Origin: Pseudomonas sp. GM48
Lineage (GTDB): Bacteria > Pseudomonadota > Gammaproteobacteria > Pseudomonadales > Pseudomonadaceae
DNA: 64,000 nt
Assembly (NCBI RefSeq): GCF_000282335.1
Contig: NZ_AKJM01000034.1
Span: 36,346 to 100,345, forward strand
Direction: 5' to 3'
The notes below the pieces were generated by a model. The model saw only the letters and a program-made list of their open reading frames with translations, did not search any database and was not told where the DNA came from. A program made the position numbers and the translations under genes. Each line of letters begins with the position of its first letter. The first letter of the stretch is position 1. Positions 10,274-19,623 of the stretch are shown here, piece after piece.

Positions 10274-11563
10274 GTGAGCAAGTCTCTGCAAGCCATTCGT
10301 GGCATGAACGACATCCTGCCCGAACAGACTCCCCTTTGGCGTCATTTCGAAGGCACCGTTTCGCGCCTGCTGGATAACTACGGTTACAAGCAGATCCGCA
10401 TGCCGATCGTCGAGTTCACCGAACTGTTCAAGCGTTCCATCGGTGAAGTGACCGACATCGTCGAAAAAGAGATGTACACCTTCGACGACCGCAACGGCGA
10501 CTCCCTGACCCTGCGCCCTGAAGGCACGGCGGCCTGTGTGCGCGCGGTGCTGGAGCACGGCATCACTGGCGGCGGCCAGGTTCAGAAACTCTGGTACATC
10601 GGTCCGATGTTCCGCCACGAGCGTCCGCAGAAAGGCCGCTATCGCCAGTTCCACCAGATCGGTGTCGAAGTGTTCAACCTCGACGGTCCGGACATCGACG
10701 CCGAGCTGATCGTGCTGACCTGGCGCCTGTGGGGCGAACTGGGCATCCGCGATGCGGTAAAACTCGAGCTCAACAGCCTGGGCACCAGCGAGTCCCGTGG
10801 CCGCTATCGTGAAGCGCTGGTCGAGTACCTCTCGGCGCACATGGACAAGCTCGACGAAGACAGCCAGCGTCGTCTGAAAACCAACCCGCTGCGGGTTCTT
10901 GATACCAAGAACGCCGACACCCAGGCGGTATTGGTCGATGCGCCGAAAATGGCCGACTACCTCGATGAAGAATCCCGCGTGCACTTCGAGGGCCTCAAGG
11001 CTCGCCTGGACGCCGCCGGCATTCCTTACGTGATCAACCCGAAGCTGGTTCGCGGGCTGGATTACTACAGCAAGACCGTTTTCGAATGGGTCACCGACAA
11101 ACTCGGCGCCCAGGGCACCGTGTGTGCCGGTGGCCGTTACGACGGTCTGGTGGAGCAGATGGGCGGCAAGCCGACCGCCGGTGTTGGCTTTGCCATGGGC
11201 ATCGAACGCCTGGTGCTGTTGCTGGAAACCCTGGAGCAGATCCCGGAAGAGATCTCCCGTCAGGTCGACGTCTACCTCTGCGCCTTCGGTGAAGCCGCAG
11301 AACTGGCTGGCCTGACCCTGGCTGAGCGTGTGCGTGATCAGTTGCCCAACCTGCGCCTGCAAGTGAATGCCGGCGCCGGCAGTTTCAAAAGCCAGTTCAA
11401 GAAGGCCGACAAGAGCGGTGCGCTGTACGCGCTGATCCTCGGTGACGACGAAATGGCCCAGCAAGTGGTAGGTTTCAAACCCCTGCGTGGCCAGGGCGAA
11501 CAACAAAGCATTGCCTGGGATGCGCTTGCAGCACACCTGGCCACCTGCGTCGTGCAGGATTGA
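10274..11563 (+). CDS. hisS: Histidyl-tRNA synthetase
   Basis: Class II aminoacyl-tRNA synthetase that charges tRNA-His. The protein has 429 aa. Motif 2 ([13 protein letters not shown]), the histidine-binding segment ([15 protein letters not shown]) and the C-terminal anticodon-binding domain are visible. The GTG start gives the canonical [15 protein letters not shown] and has AAGGAATTTAA upstream as the ribosome site. It lies between ispG and yfgM, as in most gamma-proteobacteria. Confidence 0.97.
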   Translation: MSKSLQAIRGMNDILPEQTPLWRHFEGTVSRLLDNYGYKQIRMPIVEFTELFKRSIGEVTDIVEKEMYTFDDRNGDSLTLRPEGTAACVRAVLEHGITGGGQVQKLWYIGPMFRHERPQKGRYRQFHQIGVEVFNLDGPDIDAELIVLTWRLWGELGIRDAVKLELNSLGTSESRGRYREALVEYLSAHMDKLDEDSQRRLKTNPLRVLDTKNADTQAVLVDAPKMADYLDEESRVHFEGLKARLDAAGIPYVINPKLVRGLDYYSKTVFEWVTDKLGAQGTVCAGGRYDGLVEQMGGKPTAGVGFAMGIERLVLLLETLEQIPEEISRQVDVYLCAFGEAAELAGLTLAERVRDQLPNLRLQVNAGAGSFKSQFKKADKSGALYALILGDDEMAQQVVGFKPLRGQGEQQSIAWDALAAHLATCVVQD

Positions 11564-11604
11564 AGCTGTCTAAACAGCCGAATTAGCGATTAAGGAGTAT
11601 TGGG

Positions 11605-12246
11605 GTGTCGAGTACCGAAGACGAACATGTGGCGGAATTGAAGGAATGGTGGTCACGCAACGGTAAGCCCCTGGTTACTGGCGGCCTGTTGGCGCTGGTC
11701 ATCGTGTTCGGCTGGCAGGCGTTCCACAAGTATCAGAGCAATCAGTCGCAAGGCGCCTCGATTCTCTATCAGCAATTGCTCGAAACCACGCTGACGCCTG
11801 ACGGCAAGCCTGATGCGGCGCGTGTTTCGGACCTGGCCGGCAAGCTCAACAGCGAGTTCGGCGGTAGCGCCTACGCGCAGTACGGCAGCCTGTTCGTGGC
11901 CAAAGTGGCGGTGGACAGCGGCAAGCTGGACGACGCGGCCAGCGAGCTGAAAGCCATTGTCGACAAACCGGCCAACCCGGCGCTGGGCGAAATCGCCCGT
12001 CAGCGTCTGGCCCAGGTACTCGGTGCGCAGAACAAGGCCGACGAAGCGTTGAAACTGCTTGAAGGCGATGCCGACAAGGCATTCCTGGCCACTCGCGAAG
12101 AACTCAAGGGCGACCTGCTGGTGCAGTTGGGTCGTACCGATGAGGCGAGCGCGGCGTATCAAAAAGCCAAGGCGGCACTGTCGGATGAAGCGGCGGTCGG
12201 TGGCCTGCAAATCAAGCTGGACGACCTGGCCAAAGGGGATGCGTGA
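11605..12246 (+). CDS. YfgM-like tetratricopeptide membrane protein
   Basis: Protein of 213 aa with a cytoplasmic N-terminus, one membrane helix at about residues 22-42 (LVTGGLLALVIVFGW) and a periplasmic TPR-like domain. It belongs to the YfgM family, which in E. coli associates with the SecYEG translocon and PpiD as a periplasmic chaperone. GTG start with AAGGAG upstream. It lies between hisS and bamB, the usual place for yfgM, and its stop is 1 bp from the bamB start. Confidence 0.88.
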   Translation: MSSTEDEHVAELKEWWSRNGKPLVTGGLLALVIVFGWQAFHKYQSNQSQGASILYQQLLETTLTPDGKPDAARVSDLAGKLNSEFGGSAYAQYGSLFVAKVAVDSGKLDDAASELKAIVDKPANPALGEIARQRLAQVLGAQNKADEALKLLEGDADKAFLATREELKGDLLVQLGRTDEASAAYQKAKAALSDEAAVGGLQIKLDDLAKGDA

Positions 12247-12247
12247 C

Positions 12248-13390
12248 GTGATTCGTTGGAAACATGCAGCATTGCTGGCTCTGGCCTTGTTGGCCGCGGG
12301 TTGCAGCAGCAACAGCAAGAAAGAACTGCCTCCGGCCGAACTGGTCGACTTCAAGGAAGAAGTGGTTCTGCACAAGCAGTGGAGTCGTTCGATCGGTGAC
12401 GGTCAGGGCGAAACCTACAACATGCTGGTTCCGGCCATCGATGGCGAAACCATCTATGCCGCCGACGTCACTGGCGTGTTGATGGCGATGGACCGCAACA
12501 CGGGCGACGTCAAATGGAAGAAAGATCTCGAACTGCCTGTTTCCGGTGCTGTCGGTGTCGGTTACGGTCTGGTCACCATCGGTACGCTCAAGGGTGAAAT
12601 CGTTGCCCTGGACGCGATCAATGGTGAAGAAAAGTGGCGCGCTCGCGTGTCCAGCGAAGTGTTGGCTCCGCCAGCCAACAACGGTGACGTTGTGGTGGTT
12701 CAGACCCAGGACGATCGTCTGATCGGCCTGGATGCCTCCACCGGTAACCGCCGCTGGATCTATGACAGCACCCCTGCGGTACTGACCCTGCGTGGTACCA
12801 GTGCGCCGATCGTGACCAACCGCCTCGCGGTGGCTGGCCTGTCGACCGGTAAAGTGGTTGCCGTGGATATCTCCAACGGCGTGCCGGTGTGGGAACAGCG
12901 CGTAGCGATCCCGCAAGGTCGTTCGGAGCTGGAGCGTGTGGTCGATATCGACGGTGGCTTGCTGCTGTCGGGCGGGACGCTGTATGTCGCCAGCTATCAA
13001 GGGCGCGTTGCCGCACTGGACCTGCAAAGCGGCCGTCAGCTCTGGCAGCGTGATGCTTCCAGCTACGCCGGTGTCGCCCAGGGTTTGGGCTCCGTTTATG
13101 TGAGCCTGTCTTCGGGCACCGTTGAAGGCGTCGACGAACGTTCTACCTCGGCCTTGTGGAGCAACGATTCGCTGGCCCGTCGTCAACTGTCGGCCCCGGA
13201 AGTGTTCTCCAGTTACGTTGCAGTCGGTGACCTGGAAGGTTACCTGCACCTGTTGAGTCAGGTGGACGGTCGATTCGTCGGCCGTGAACGCATCGACAGC
13301 GACGGCCTGCGTGCCCGTCCGCTGGTGGTGGGTGACACGATTTATGTGTATGGCAACAGCGGCAAACTGGAAGCCCTGACCATCAAGTAA
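12248..13390 (+). CDS. bamB: Outer membrane assembly lipoprotein BamB
   Basis: Beta-propeller lipoprotein of the BAM complex, which inserts beta-barrel proteins into the outer membrane. From the GTG start the precursor is 380 aa with the lipobox LLAAGC (C19) and repeated PQQ-type blades (for example IVALDAINGEEKWR and RVAALDLQSGRQLWQ). The GTG is chosen because it places the signal peptide at the N-terminus and follows the previous stop by 1 bp. A longer frame running back into yfgM is an artefact. Confidence 0.95.
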   Translation: MIRWKHAALLALALLAAGCSSNSKKELPPAELVDFKEEVVLHKQWSRSIGDGQGETYNMLVPAIDGETIYAADVTGVLMAMDRNTGDVKWKKDLELPVSGAVGVGYGLVTIGTLKGEIVALDAINGEEKWRARVSSEVLAPPANNGDVVVVQTQDDRLIGLDASTGNRRWIYDSTPAVLTLRGTSAPIVTNRLAVAGLSTGKVVAVDISNGVPVWEQRVAIPQGRSELERVVDIDGGLLLSGGTLYVASYQGRVAALDLQSGRQLWQRDASSYAGVAQGLGSVYVSLSSGTVEGVDERSTSALWSNDSLARRQLSAPEVFSSYVAVGDLEGYLHLLSQVDGRFVGRERIDSDGLRARPLVVGDTIYVYGNSGKLEALTIK

Positions 13391-13397
13391 CGACTAT

Positions 13398-13418
13398 GCT
13401 TGGGTTTTAACCCCAAGC
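13398..13418 (+). terminator. Weak hairpin after bamB
   Basis: GCTTGGG, loop TTTTAAC, CCCAAGC form a 7-bp stem 8 nt after the bamB stop. There is no clear T-run behind it, so termination would be weak or processing-based. Confidence 0.4.
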
Positions 13419-13427
13419 GGCTTCACC

Positions 13428-13529
13428 TGTAGGAGCGAGCTTGCTCGCGATGGACGTCAACGATTACGTTTGCTGTCTGAATAAACGCGGTGTTGTTGCG
13501 TTTTTCGCGAGCAAGCCCGCTCCCACAGT
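13428..13529. repeat. REP doublet, TGTAGGAGCGAG family (bamB-der)
   Basis: Two inverted REP arms about 100 bp end to end: TGTAGGAGCGAGCTTGCTCG at the left and TCGCGAGCAAGCCCGCTCCC at the right. This is the REPIN arrangement common in P. fluorescens genomes. The left arm is the GAG variant and the right arm the GGG variant, so the doublet is mixed. Confidence 0.85.
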
Positions 13530-13601
13530 GTTGCCCCCGAGCACCAGCCGCTGCCTCGCAGCGGCTTTTGTATTTTCTGAAATAACGAAGTGGAGAGCCG
13601 C

Positions 13602-15074
13602 ATGGTTCCCGTAATCGCCCTGGTGGGCCGACCGAACGTCGGCAAGTCCACCTTGTTCAACCGCCTGACCAGGACTCGTGACGCCATCGTCGGCGACTTG
13701 TCCGGTCTGACCCGTGATCGCCAGTACGGTGAGGCCAAGTGGCAAGGGCGTTCCTACATTCTGATCGACACCGGCGGTATCTCCGGTGACGAGCACGGTA
13801 TGGACGAAAAGATGGCCGAGCAGTCGCTGCTGGCCATTGAAGAAGCGGATGTCGTTCTGTTCCTGGTAGATGCCAAGGCCGGTTTCACCGCCGCCGACCA
13901 GATGATCGCCGAGCATTTGCGCAAACGTAACAAGCGTTCCCACGTGGTGGCCAACAAGGTCGACAACATCGACCCGGAAATGGCCCGCGCCGAATTCGCC
14001 CCGTTGGGCATGGGCCATGCGATCCCGATCGCCGGTGCCCACGGCCGTGGTATCACCCAGTTGCTGGAAGCGGCACTGAGTGAATTCCCGCGTGACGAAG
14101 ACGAGCCGCAGGAAGGCGAAGAGGAAGAGGTCGTCGCCGAAGGCGAGGAAGCCAAGCGCATTCCTGGCCCAAGCGAAAAAGACGGGATCAAGATCGCGAT
14201 CATCGGCCGTCCTAACGTCGGCAAGTCGACCCTGGTCAACCGCATGCTCGGTGAAGACCGGGTAATCGTCTATGACCAACCCGGCACCACCCGCGACAGT
14301 ATCTACATCCCGTTCGAGCGTAACGACGAGAAGTACACGCTGATCGACACTGCCGGTGTGCGCAAGCGCGGCAAGATCCACGAAGAAGTCGAAAAGTTCT
14401 CCGTGGTCAAAACCCTGCAAGCGATCAAAGACGCCAACGTGGTGATCTTCGTGATGGACGCCCGCGAAGGTGTGGTCGATCACGACCTCAACCTGCTGGG
14501 CTTCGCCATTGAATCGGGTCGTGCGCTGGTGATCGCGATCAACAAGTGGGACGGCATGACGCCGAGCGAGCGCGACTTCGTGAAGGTCGAGCTGCAGCGT
14601 CGGCTGTTCTTCGTTGACTACGCCGATATCCACTTCATTTCGGCACTGCATGGCACTGGTGTGGGTAACCTCTACGCCTCGGTACAGAACTCGTTCAAGT
14701 CCGCGGTCACCCGCTGGCCGACGAGCCGCCTGACCCAGATTCTCGAAGACGCGGTGAGCGAACACCAGCCGCCGATGGTCAACAGCCGCCGGATCAAGCT
14801 GCGTTATGCCCACCTTGGTGGTGCGAACCCGCCGATCATCGTGATCCACGGCAACCAGATCGAGAAAGTGCCGAAGTCTTACGTGCGCTATCTGGAAAAC
14901 ACTTACCGTCGTGTGCTGAAGCTGGTCGGTACGCCGATCCGCATCGAGTTCAAGGGTGGCGAGAACCCGTACGAAGGCAACAAGAACACGCTCACCGACC
15001 GCCAGGTCAACAAGAAGCGTCGCTTGATGTCGCACCACAAGAAAGCCGACAAGAAGCGTCGCGACAAGCGCTGA
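13602..15074 (+). CDS. der: Ribosome-assembly GTPase Der (EngA)
   Basis: Double-GTPase protein needed for 50S subunit maturation. The protein has 490 aa with two G domains. The first has GRPNVGKST near the N-terminus, DTGG and NKVD. The second has GRPNVGKST near residue 205, DTAG and NKWD. A C-terminal KH-like domain and a basic KKRRDKR tail follow. An acidic linker of about 25 residues rich in Glu joins the domains. The ATG at 13602 is preceded by GGAGAG; the GTG four codons upstream is less likely. Confidence 0.97.
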   Translation: MVPVIALVGRPNVGKSTLFNRLTRTRDAIVGDLSGLTRDRQYGEAKWQGRSYILIDTGGISGDEHGMDEKMAEQSLLAIEEADVVLFLVDAKAGFTAADQMIAEHLRKRNKRSHVVANKVDNIDPEMARAEFAPLGMGHAIPIAGAHGRGITQLLEAALSEFPRDEDEPQEGEEEEVVAEGEEAKRIPGPSEKDGIKIAIIGRPNVGKSTLVNRMLGEDRVIVYDQPGTTRDSIYIPFERNDEKYTLIDTAGVRKRGKIHEEVEKFSVVKTLQAIKDANVVIFVMDAREGVVDHDLNLLGFAIESGRALVIAINKWDGMTPSERDFVKVELQRRLFFVDYADIHFISALHGTGVGNLYASVQNSFKSAVTRWPTSRLTQILEDAVSEHQPPMVNSRRIKLRYAHLGGANPPIIVIHGNQIEKVPKSYVRYLENTYRRVLKLVGTPIRIEFKGGENPYEGNKNTLTDRQVNKKRRLMSHHKKADKKRRDKR

Positions 15075-15081
15075 TTCAAGT

Positions 15082-15104
15082 CTCCACACTAATCTTGTGT
15101 GGAG
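15082..15104 (+). terminator. Hairpin after der
   Basis: CTCCACAC, loop TAATCTT, GTGTGGAG give an 8-bp perfect stem 7 nt after the der stop. It is followed by GGCTTGTTG and not a full T-run. A stronger terminator lies 170 bp further on. Confidence 0.45.
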
Positions 15105-15111
15105 GGCTTGT

Positions 15112-15244
15112 TGTGGCGAGGGAGCTTGCTCCCGCTCGACTGCACAGCAGTCGCAAAATCAACCAGCGCGTTCTGCCTGAACGATTGCGGTTGCAGATAT
15201 TGGGACCGCTTTGCGGTCCAGCGGGAGCAAGCTCCCTCGCCACG
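15112..15244. repeat. REP-like doublet, GTGGCGAGGGAGCTTGC family (der-aminotransferase)
   Basis: Inverted arms TGTGGCGAGGGAGCTTGCTC and GAGCAAGCTCCCTCGCCAC enclose about 90 bp. The inner sequence contains GACTGCACAGCAGTC and GGGACCGCTTTGCGGTCC, both smaller palindromes. A second copy of this family lies at 22839-22960. Confidence 0.8.
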
Positions 15245-15272
15245 GGTTTTTGTGGTGATTGCACTAGAAGAA

Positions 15273-15297
15273 GGGCGCCAGTTGGCGCCCTTTTTTT
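15273..15297 (+). terminator. Rho-independent terminator
   Basis: GGGCGCCA, GT, TGGCGCCC form an 8-bp perfect stem directly followed by seven T. It ends transcription coming from der and the upstream cluster. Confidence 0.85.
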
Positions 15298-15371
15298 ATG
15301 GGTTCCGTTTGGGCTATCCTCGAGGGCTCCCGCGCCGTCGTTAGAGCCGGGTGTTCAGTAGGGAACCACCG

Positions 15372-16520
15372 ATGATCACCAGCAAGCTGCCGAATGTCGG
15401 CATCACTATCTTCACTCAGATGTCTCAGCTCGCGGCACAGACCGGCGCGCTCAATCTGTCCCAGGGCTTTCCCGATTTCGCGGCCCCACAGGCCCTGTGC
15501 GATGCGGTTGGCCGGCATATCGCCAGTGGCCATAACCAGTATTCGCCGATGACCGGGCTGCCGGTGTTGCGTCAGCAGATTGCGGTGAAGATCGCCCGCA
15601 GCTATGGCGCGCAGGTGGATGCGGATACTGAAGTGACGGTCACCCCAGGCGCGACCGAAGCGATTTTCTGTGCCATTCAGGCGGTTATCCACAGCGGCGA
15701 CGAAGTCATCGTGTTTGACCCGGCATACGACAGCTACGAGCCCTCGGTAGAGCTGGCCGGCGGTCGTTGCGTGCACGTACAACTGGGCTTGAACGATTTC
15801 AGTATCGACTTCGAGAAGCTTGCCCAGGCACTGAGCCCGCGCACGCGGATGATCATTCTCAACTCCCCGCACAACCCCAGTGGTGCGCTGATCAGTCGTG
15901 CCGAACTGGACCAGTTGGCGACGTTGATCCGCGATCGCGACATCTATCTGATCAGCGACGAAGTCTACGAACACCTGGTGTATGACGGTGTGCCCCATGT
16001 CAGCGTGCTGGCCCATGAAGAGCTGTATCAGCGTGCTTTCGTGGTCAGCTCGTTCGGCAAGACCTACCACGTCACCGGCTGGAAAACCGGCTACGTGGTC
16101 GCGCCACCGGCCCTGACGGCGGAATTGCGCAAGGTGCACCAGTACGTCAATTTCTGTGGTGTGACGCCGCTGCAATACGCCTTGGCCGACTTCATGGCCG
16201 AACACCCGGAACACGTCGAAGAGCTGCCGGACTTCTATCAGGCCAAGCGTGATCTGTTCTGCGATCTGCTGGCGCCGTCACGTTTCAGTTTCACCCGGGT
16301 GACCGGCACCTATTTCCAGTTGGTCGATTACTCACAGATCCGCCCGGACCTCAATGACGTCGAGATGGCCCTGTGGATGACTCGCGAGCATGGCGTGGCA
16401 AGTATCCCGATCTCGGTGTTCTACCAGACGCCTCCTGAAGGCCAGCGCCTGGTGCGGCTGTGCTTTGCCAAGCGTGAGGAGACCCTGCGTGAGGCAGCGG
16501 AAAAACTATGCGTGATCTGA
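15372..16520 (+). CDS. PLP-dependent aminotransferase, YbdL-like (methionine/glutamine transaminase)
   Basis: Class I/II aminotransferase of 382 aa. The PLP lysine is K230 in SSFGKTYHVTGWKTGY, and the NSPHNPSG and SDEVYEHLVYDG motifs are clear. The closest known type is E. coli YbdL, which prefers methionine, and Pseudomonas methionine-salvage transaminases. The next gene, an omega-amidase, overlaps by 13 bp, which supports a glutamine-transaminase/omega-amidase pair that recycles 2-oxo-4-methylthiobutyrate. The start was placed at the ATG that gives MITSKLPNVGITIF. Substrate is inferred from family and context. Confidence 0.88.
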   Translation: MITSKLPNVGITIFTQMSQLAAQTGALNLSQGFPDFAAPQALCDAVGRHIASGHNQYSPMTGLPVLRQQIAVKIARSYGAQVDADTEVTVTPGATEAIFCAIQAVIHSGDEVIVFDPAYDSYEPSVELAGGRCVHVQLGLNDFSIDFEKLAQALSPRTRMIILNSPHNPSGALISRAELDQLATLIRDRDIYLISDEVYEHLVYDGVPHVSVLAHEELYQRAFVVSSFGKTYHVTGWKTGYVVAPPALTAELRKVHQYVNFCGVTPLQYALADFMAEHPEHVEELPDFYQAKRDLFCDLLAPSRFSFTRVTGTYFQLVDYSQIRPDLNDVEMALWMTREHGVASIPISVFYQTPPEGQRLVRLCFAKREETLREAAEKLCVI

Positions 16521-17299
16521 GTGCATTGCCCAATCTGAACGTGGCGCTGATCCAGACATCCCTGGCCTGGCATGACCGTCAGGCTAACCTGGAGCATTTC
16601 GAACCGTTGCTGGAGCAGGCTCGCGGCGCTGACCTGATCATCCTGCCGGAAATGTTTACCACTGGGTTCTCCATGGAATCCGAGACACTCGCCGAGCCGG
16701 AAAACGGTCCCACCAGCAAGTGGCTGCGGGTTCAGGCGGCGAAGCTGGATGCGGTGATCACCGGTAGCGTGATCGTTCAGGCCGCCGACGGCAGCCACCG
16801 CAATCGTCTGCTGTGGGCGCGTCCGGACGGCGAAGTGTTGCACTACGACAAGCGTCACCTGTTCCGCATGGCCGGCGAGCACAACCACTACACCCCCGGC
16901 GAACACCAGGTGCAGTTCGAGCTCAAGGGCTGGCGAGTGCGGCCGCTGATTTGCTACGACTTGCGCTTCCCGGTGTGGAGTCGCGACGCCCAGGACACGG
17001 ATCTGCTGCTGTACACCGCGAACTGGCCGGGCGCTCGACGTCAGCACTGGAACCGCTTGCTGCCTGCGCGAGCGATCGAAAACCTGTGCTACGTGGCGGC
17101 GGTCAATCGCGTCGGGACTGATGGCAAAGGCTTTGCTTATACCGGTGACAGTCAGGTGCTGGATTTCCAGGGCGAGACGTTGCTCGGTGCCGGAGAGGCT
17201 GACGGGGTGTTCAAGGTGACTTTGGATGCGGCAGAGCTGGCCGCGTATCGGCAGCGGTTTCCGGCGAATCTGGATGCCGATACTTTCGAGTTCACCTGA
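16508..17299 (+). CDS. Omega-amidase of the nitrilase superfamily (YafV-like)
   Basis: Carbon-nitrogen hydrolase of 263 aa. The catalytic triad is visible as E48 (LPEMFTTGFS), K115 (YDKRHLFRMAGE) and C149 (LICYDLRFPVW), in the spacing of the family. YafV/Nit2-type enzymes deaminate 2-oxoglutaramate or 2-oxosuccinamate. That reaction pulls glutamine-dependent transaminations forward, which fits the overlapping aminotransferase upstream. No signal peptide, so cytoplasmic. Confidence 0.88.
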   Translation: MRDLSALPNLNVALIQTSLAWHDRQANLEHFEPLLEQARGADLIILPEMFTTGFSMESETLAEPENGPTSKWLRVQAAKLDAVITGSVIVQAADGSHRNRLLWARPDGEVLHYDKRHLFRMAGEHNHYTPGEHQVQFELKGWRVRPLICYDLRFPVWSRDAQDTDLLLYTANWPGARRQHWNRLLPARAIENLCYVAAVNRVGTDGKGFAYTGDSQVLDFQGETLLGAGEADGVFKVTLDAAELAAYRQRFPANLDADTFEFT

Positions 17300-17323
17300 T
17301 ATTTTCGCTGCCTGACAGGGCCT

Positions 17324-17398
17324 CTTCGCGGGCAAGCCCGCTCCCACAGTTGTTCAATATGAACACGGACAATGTGGGAGCGGGCTTGCCCGCGAAGG
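17324..17398. repeat. REP doublet, compact (amidase-leuA)
   Basis: Near-perfect inverted pair: CTTCGCGGGCAAGCCCGCTC at the left and GAGCGGGCTTGCCCGCGAAG at the right, only about 25 bp apart. The inner segment GAACACGGACA is shared with the doublet at 19525-19602. Confidence 0.85.
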
Positions 17399-17429
17399 GG
17401 CCGGTTCAGACAACACAAAACAAGCAGGC

Positions 17430-17464
17430 AAAAAAAGGCCCCGGGGTTCACACCATCGGGGCCT
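17430..17464 (-). terminator. leuA terminator
   Basis: Read on the minus strand, AGGCCCCG and CGGGGCCT form a stem around a 13-nt loop, followed by a run of seven T (A-run on the plus strand). It lies 20 bp beyond the leuA stop. Confidence 0.85.
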
Positions 17465-17484
17465 TTTGCTTTTCGGCTAACAGC

Positions 17485-19164
17485 TTACGCCGCTTTCGCT
17501 TCCGGCTGGCTCAGCGAACGGTTCAGCGCGCTGAACAGGGCCTTGAAGCTGGCGGTGGTGATGTTTTCGTCGATGCCGACACCGTGCACCGCACGTTCAC
17601 CGTTGACGCGCAGTTCAATGTAGGCCGCAGCCCTGGCATTGGTGCCCGCGCCGATGGCGTGCTCGTTGTAGTCCATGATTTCCACCGGAATCGGCAGGCC
17701 GGCTACCAGTGCTTCCAGGGCGCCGTTGCCCTTGCCGCGCCAGTGCAGGTTGGTTTCGCCCTGGCCTTGGCTGGCGACTTCGACTTCCACCGCGCTGTGG
17801 CCGTTCTCTTCTTGCAGGCGATGGCTGACCAGCGCGTACGGGGTGTTGGCCTGCAAGTACTCGCTGTACAGCAGCGCGTGGATTTGCTGGGCGGTCATTT
17901 CCAGGCCCAGGCGGTCGGTTTCACGCTGCACGACCTGGCTGAACTCGATTTGCATGCGGCGCGGCAGGCTGATGCCATATTCCTGTTCCAGGAGGTAGGC
18001 GATACCACCCTTGCCCGATTGGCTGTTGACGCGGATGACCGCCTCGTAGCTACGGCCGATGTCGGCCGGGTCGATCGGCAGGTATGGCACTTCCCACAAC
18101 TCGTCCGGTTTCTGCTGGGCAAAGCCCTTGCGGATCGCGTCCTGGTGCGACCCAGAGAACGCGGTGTGCACCAGGTCGCCGACGTACGGGTGACGCGGGT
18201 GCACCTGGATCTGGTTGCACTCTTCGACGACTTTGCGCACGCCGTCGATGTCGGAGAAGTCCAGCTCAGGGTTCACGCCCTGGGTGTAGAGGTTCAGGGC
18301 CACGGTCACGAGGTCGACGTTACCGGTACGCTCGCCGTTGCCGAACAGGCAGCCTTCGACGCGGTCGGCGCCGGCCATCAGGCCCAGTTCGGTCGCCGCA
18401 ACGCCAGTGCCACGGTCGTTGTGGGTGTGCAGGCTGATGATCACGCTGTCACGACGGTTGATGTGACGGCCGAACCATTCGATCTGGTCGGCATAGATGT
18501 TCGGCGTCGCGCATTCGACGGTGGCCGGCAGGTTGAGGATCATCTTGTGCTCGGGCGTCGGGTTCCAGACTTCGATCACCGCGTCGCAGACTTCCTTGGC
18601 GAACTCCAGTTCGGTAGCGCTGAAGGTTTCTGGCGAGTATTCGAAGGTCCACTCGGTGTCCGGCTGCATGGCCGCGTACTTGACGAACAACTTGGCGGCG
18701 TTAACGGCGATGGCCTTGATCCCGTCCTTGTCCTGGTTGAAGACAATGCGGCGGAAGGAAGGGGAGGTCGCGTTGTACAGGTGAACGATGGCTTTCTTCG
18801 CGCCGCGCAGGGATTCGAAGGTGCGCTCGATCAGGTCTTCACGGCCCTGGGTCAGCACCTGGATGGTGGTGTCGTCCGGGATGTGGTTGCCTTCGATCAG
18901 GGTGCGAACGAAGTCGAAGTCGGTTTGCGAGGCGGCCGGGAACGACGCTTCGATTTCCTTCACGCCGACCTGAACCAGGGTTTTCCAGAAGCGCAGCTTC
19001 TTGACCGCGTCCATCGGCTCGATCAGCGACTGGTTGCCGTCGCGCAGGTCGGAACTGCACCAGATCGGCGCGGCGGTGATGGTTTTCGATGGCCAGGTGC
19101 GGTCCGGAATGTCGATGGTCGGGAACGCGCGGTATTTCGAAGACGGGTCTTTAAGCATGCTCAT
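17485..19164 (-). CDS. leuA: 2-isopropylmalate synthase LeuA
   Basis: Condenses acetyl-CoA with 2-oxoisovalerate, the first committed step of leucine synthesis. The protein is 559 aa, the long form typical of Pseudomonas. The TIM-barrel catalytic half shows [11 protein letters not shown] and the metal-binding HTHNDRG, and a C-terminal LeuA regulatory domain follows (leucine feedback by family knowledge). AAGGA lies before the ATG. It is monocistronic, with its own terminator and a 459-bp upstream region that may hold a leader peptide. Confidence 0.97.
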   Translation of the reverse strand: MSMLKDPSSKYRAFPTIDIPDRTWPSKTITAAPIWCSSDLRDGNQSLIEPMDAVKKLRFWKTLVQVGVKEIEASFPAASQTDFDFVRTLIEGNHIPDDTTIQVLTQGREDLIERTFESLRGAKKAIVHLYNATSPSFRRIVFNQDKDGIKAIAVNAAKLFVKYAAMQPDTEWTFEYSPETFSATELEFAKEVCDAVIEVWNPTPEHKMILNLPATVECATPNIYADQIEWFGRHINRRDSVIISLHTHNDRGTGVAATELGLMAGADRVEGCLFGNGERTGNVDLVTVALNLYTQGVNPELDFSDIDGVRKVVEECNQIQVHPRHPYVGDLVHTAFSGSHQDAIRKGFAQQKPDELWEVPYLPIDPADIGRSYEAVIRVNSQSGKGGIAYLLEQEYGISLPRRMQIEFSQVVQRETDRLGLEMTAQQIHALLYSEYLQANTPYALVSHRLQEENGHSAVEVEVASQGQGETNLHWRGKGNGALEALVAGLPIPVEIMDYNEHAIGAGTNARAAAYIELRVNGERAVHGVGIDENITTASFKALFSALNRSLSQPEAKAA

Positions 19165-19254
19165 CAGGAAATCCTTATTGTGTGGGCCGAAAAAAGGCGG
19201 CCTGCCGGTGGATCAAAAGTTCTTGGAGTAACGCTTGGGACGAGGCACCACGAT

Positions 19255-19332
19255 TCAGCCCGGCAGTCGTGCACTGACAAGGCACAGGCTGCTGTGCTGG
19301 CGGAGCTGAATGAGGGTGTGAGAGGTTTTCAT
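19255..19332 (-). CDS. Possible leuA leader peptide (25 aa)
   Basis: Short open frame starting MKTSHTLIQLRQ and ending in SARLPG, with five Leu among 25 residues. It lies about 90 bp upstream of leuA on the same strand. Its last codons contain CTGCCGG, which can pair with CCGGCAG just upstream of the six-T run. That arrangement resembles transcription attenuation, but the final stem does not abut the T-run cleanly and the ribosome site (GAAGG) is very close to the ATG. Treat as a candidate. Confidence 0.35.
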   Translation of the reverse strand: MKTSHTLIQLRQHSSLCLVSARLPG

Positions 19333-19524
19333 GCCTTCAACCCTAACCGCGGGGGTGAAGGTTGGCAAGCAGTCGAAAAAAATTGAGAGGAATACTCGTG
19401 AGTGAGTATTTATCGAGATTTTATTGCTGTGATTGGCAATGATTGTTTTGTTGTTTGCGCAAGGTTTGAGTGGTGCGCAATTGGTGTGGGGTGTGGCTGG
19501 ACGACTTTCGGTGCCTGTGAAATT

Positions 19525-19602
19525 GCCATCGCGAGCAAGCTCGCTCCCACATTGGATCTGCGTGAACACGGACACTGTGGGAGCGAGCTTGCTCGCGATG
19601 GC
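19525..19602. repeat. REP doublet, GAGCGAGCTTGCTCGCGATGG type
   Basis: Near-perfect inverted pair GCCATCGCGAGCAAGCTCGC and GCGAGCTTGCTCGCGATGGC enclosing about 35 bp that includes GAACACGGACA. It lies upstream of leuA and just past the end of the M23 peptidase gene. Confidence 0.85.
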
Positions 19603-19623
19603 GTCAGCTGCCTTACGCAATAA

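Larger units (their letters stand above)
19165..19623. other. Upstream region of leuA (no large gene)
   Basis: 459 bp between divergent ends of leuA and the M23 peptidase gene. On the minus strand it holds, from far to near: an AT-rich tract likely to contain the promoter, a possible 25-codon leader, and a run of six T about 25 bp before leuA, next to GGCCG/CGGCC arms. The half distal to leuA is filled by a REP doublet. Confidence 0.6.

Noticed and set aside
17350..19386. 678-codon plus-strand frame opposite leuA
   Set aside because: Shadow of leuA; starts within a REP element and the translation has no protein-like motif.
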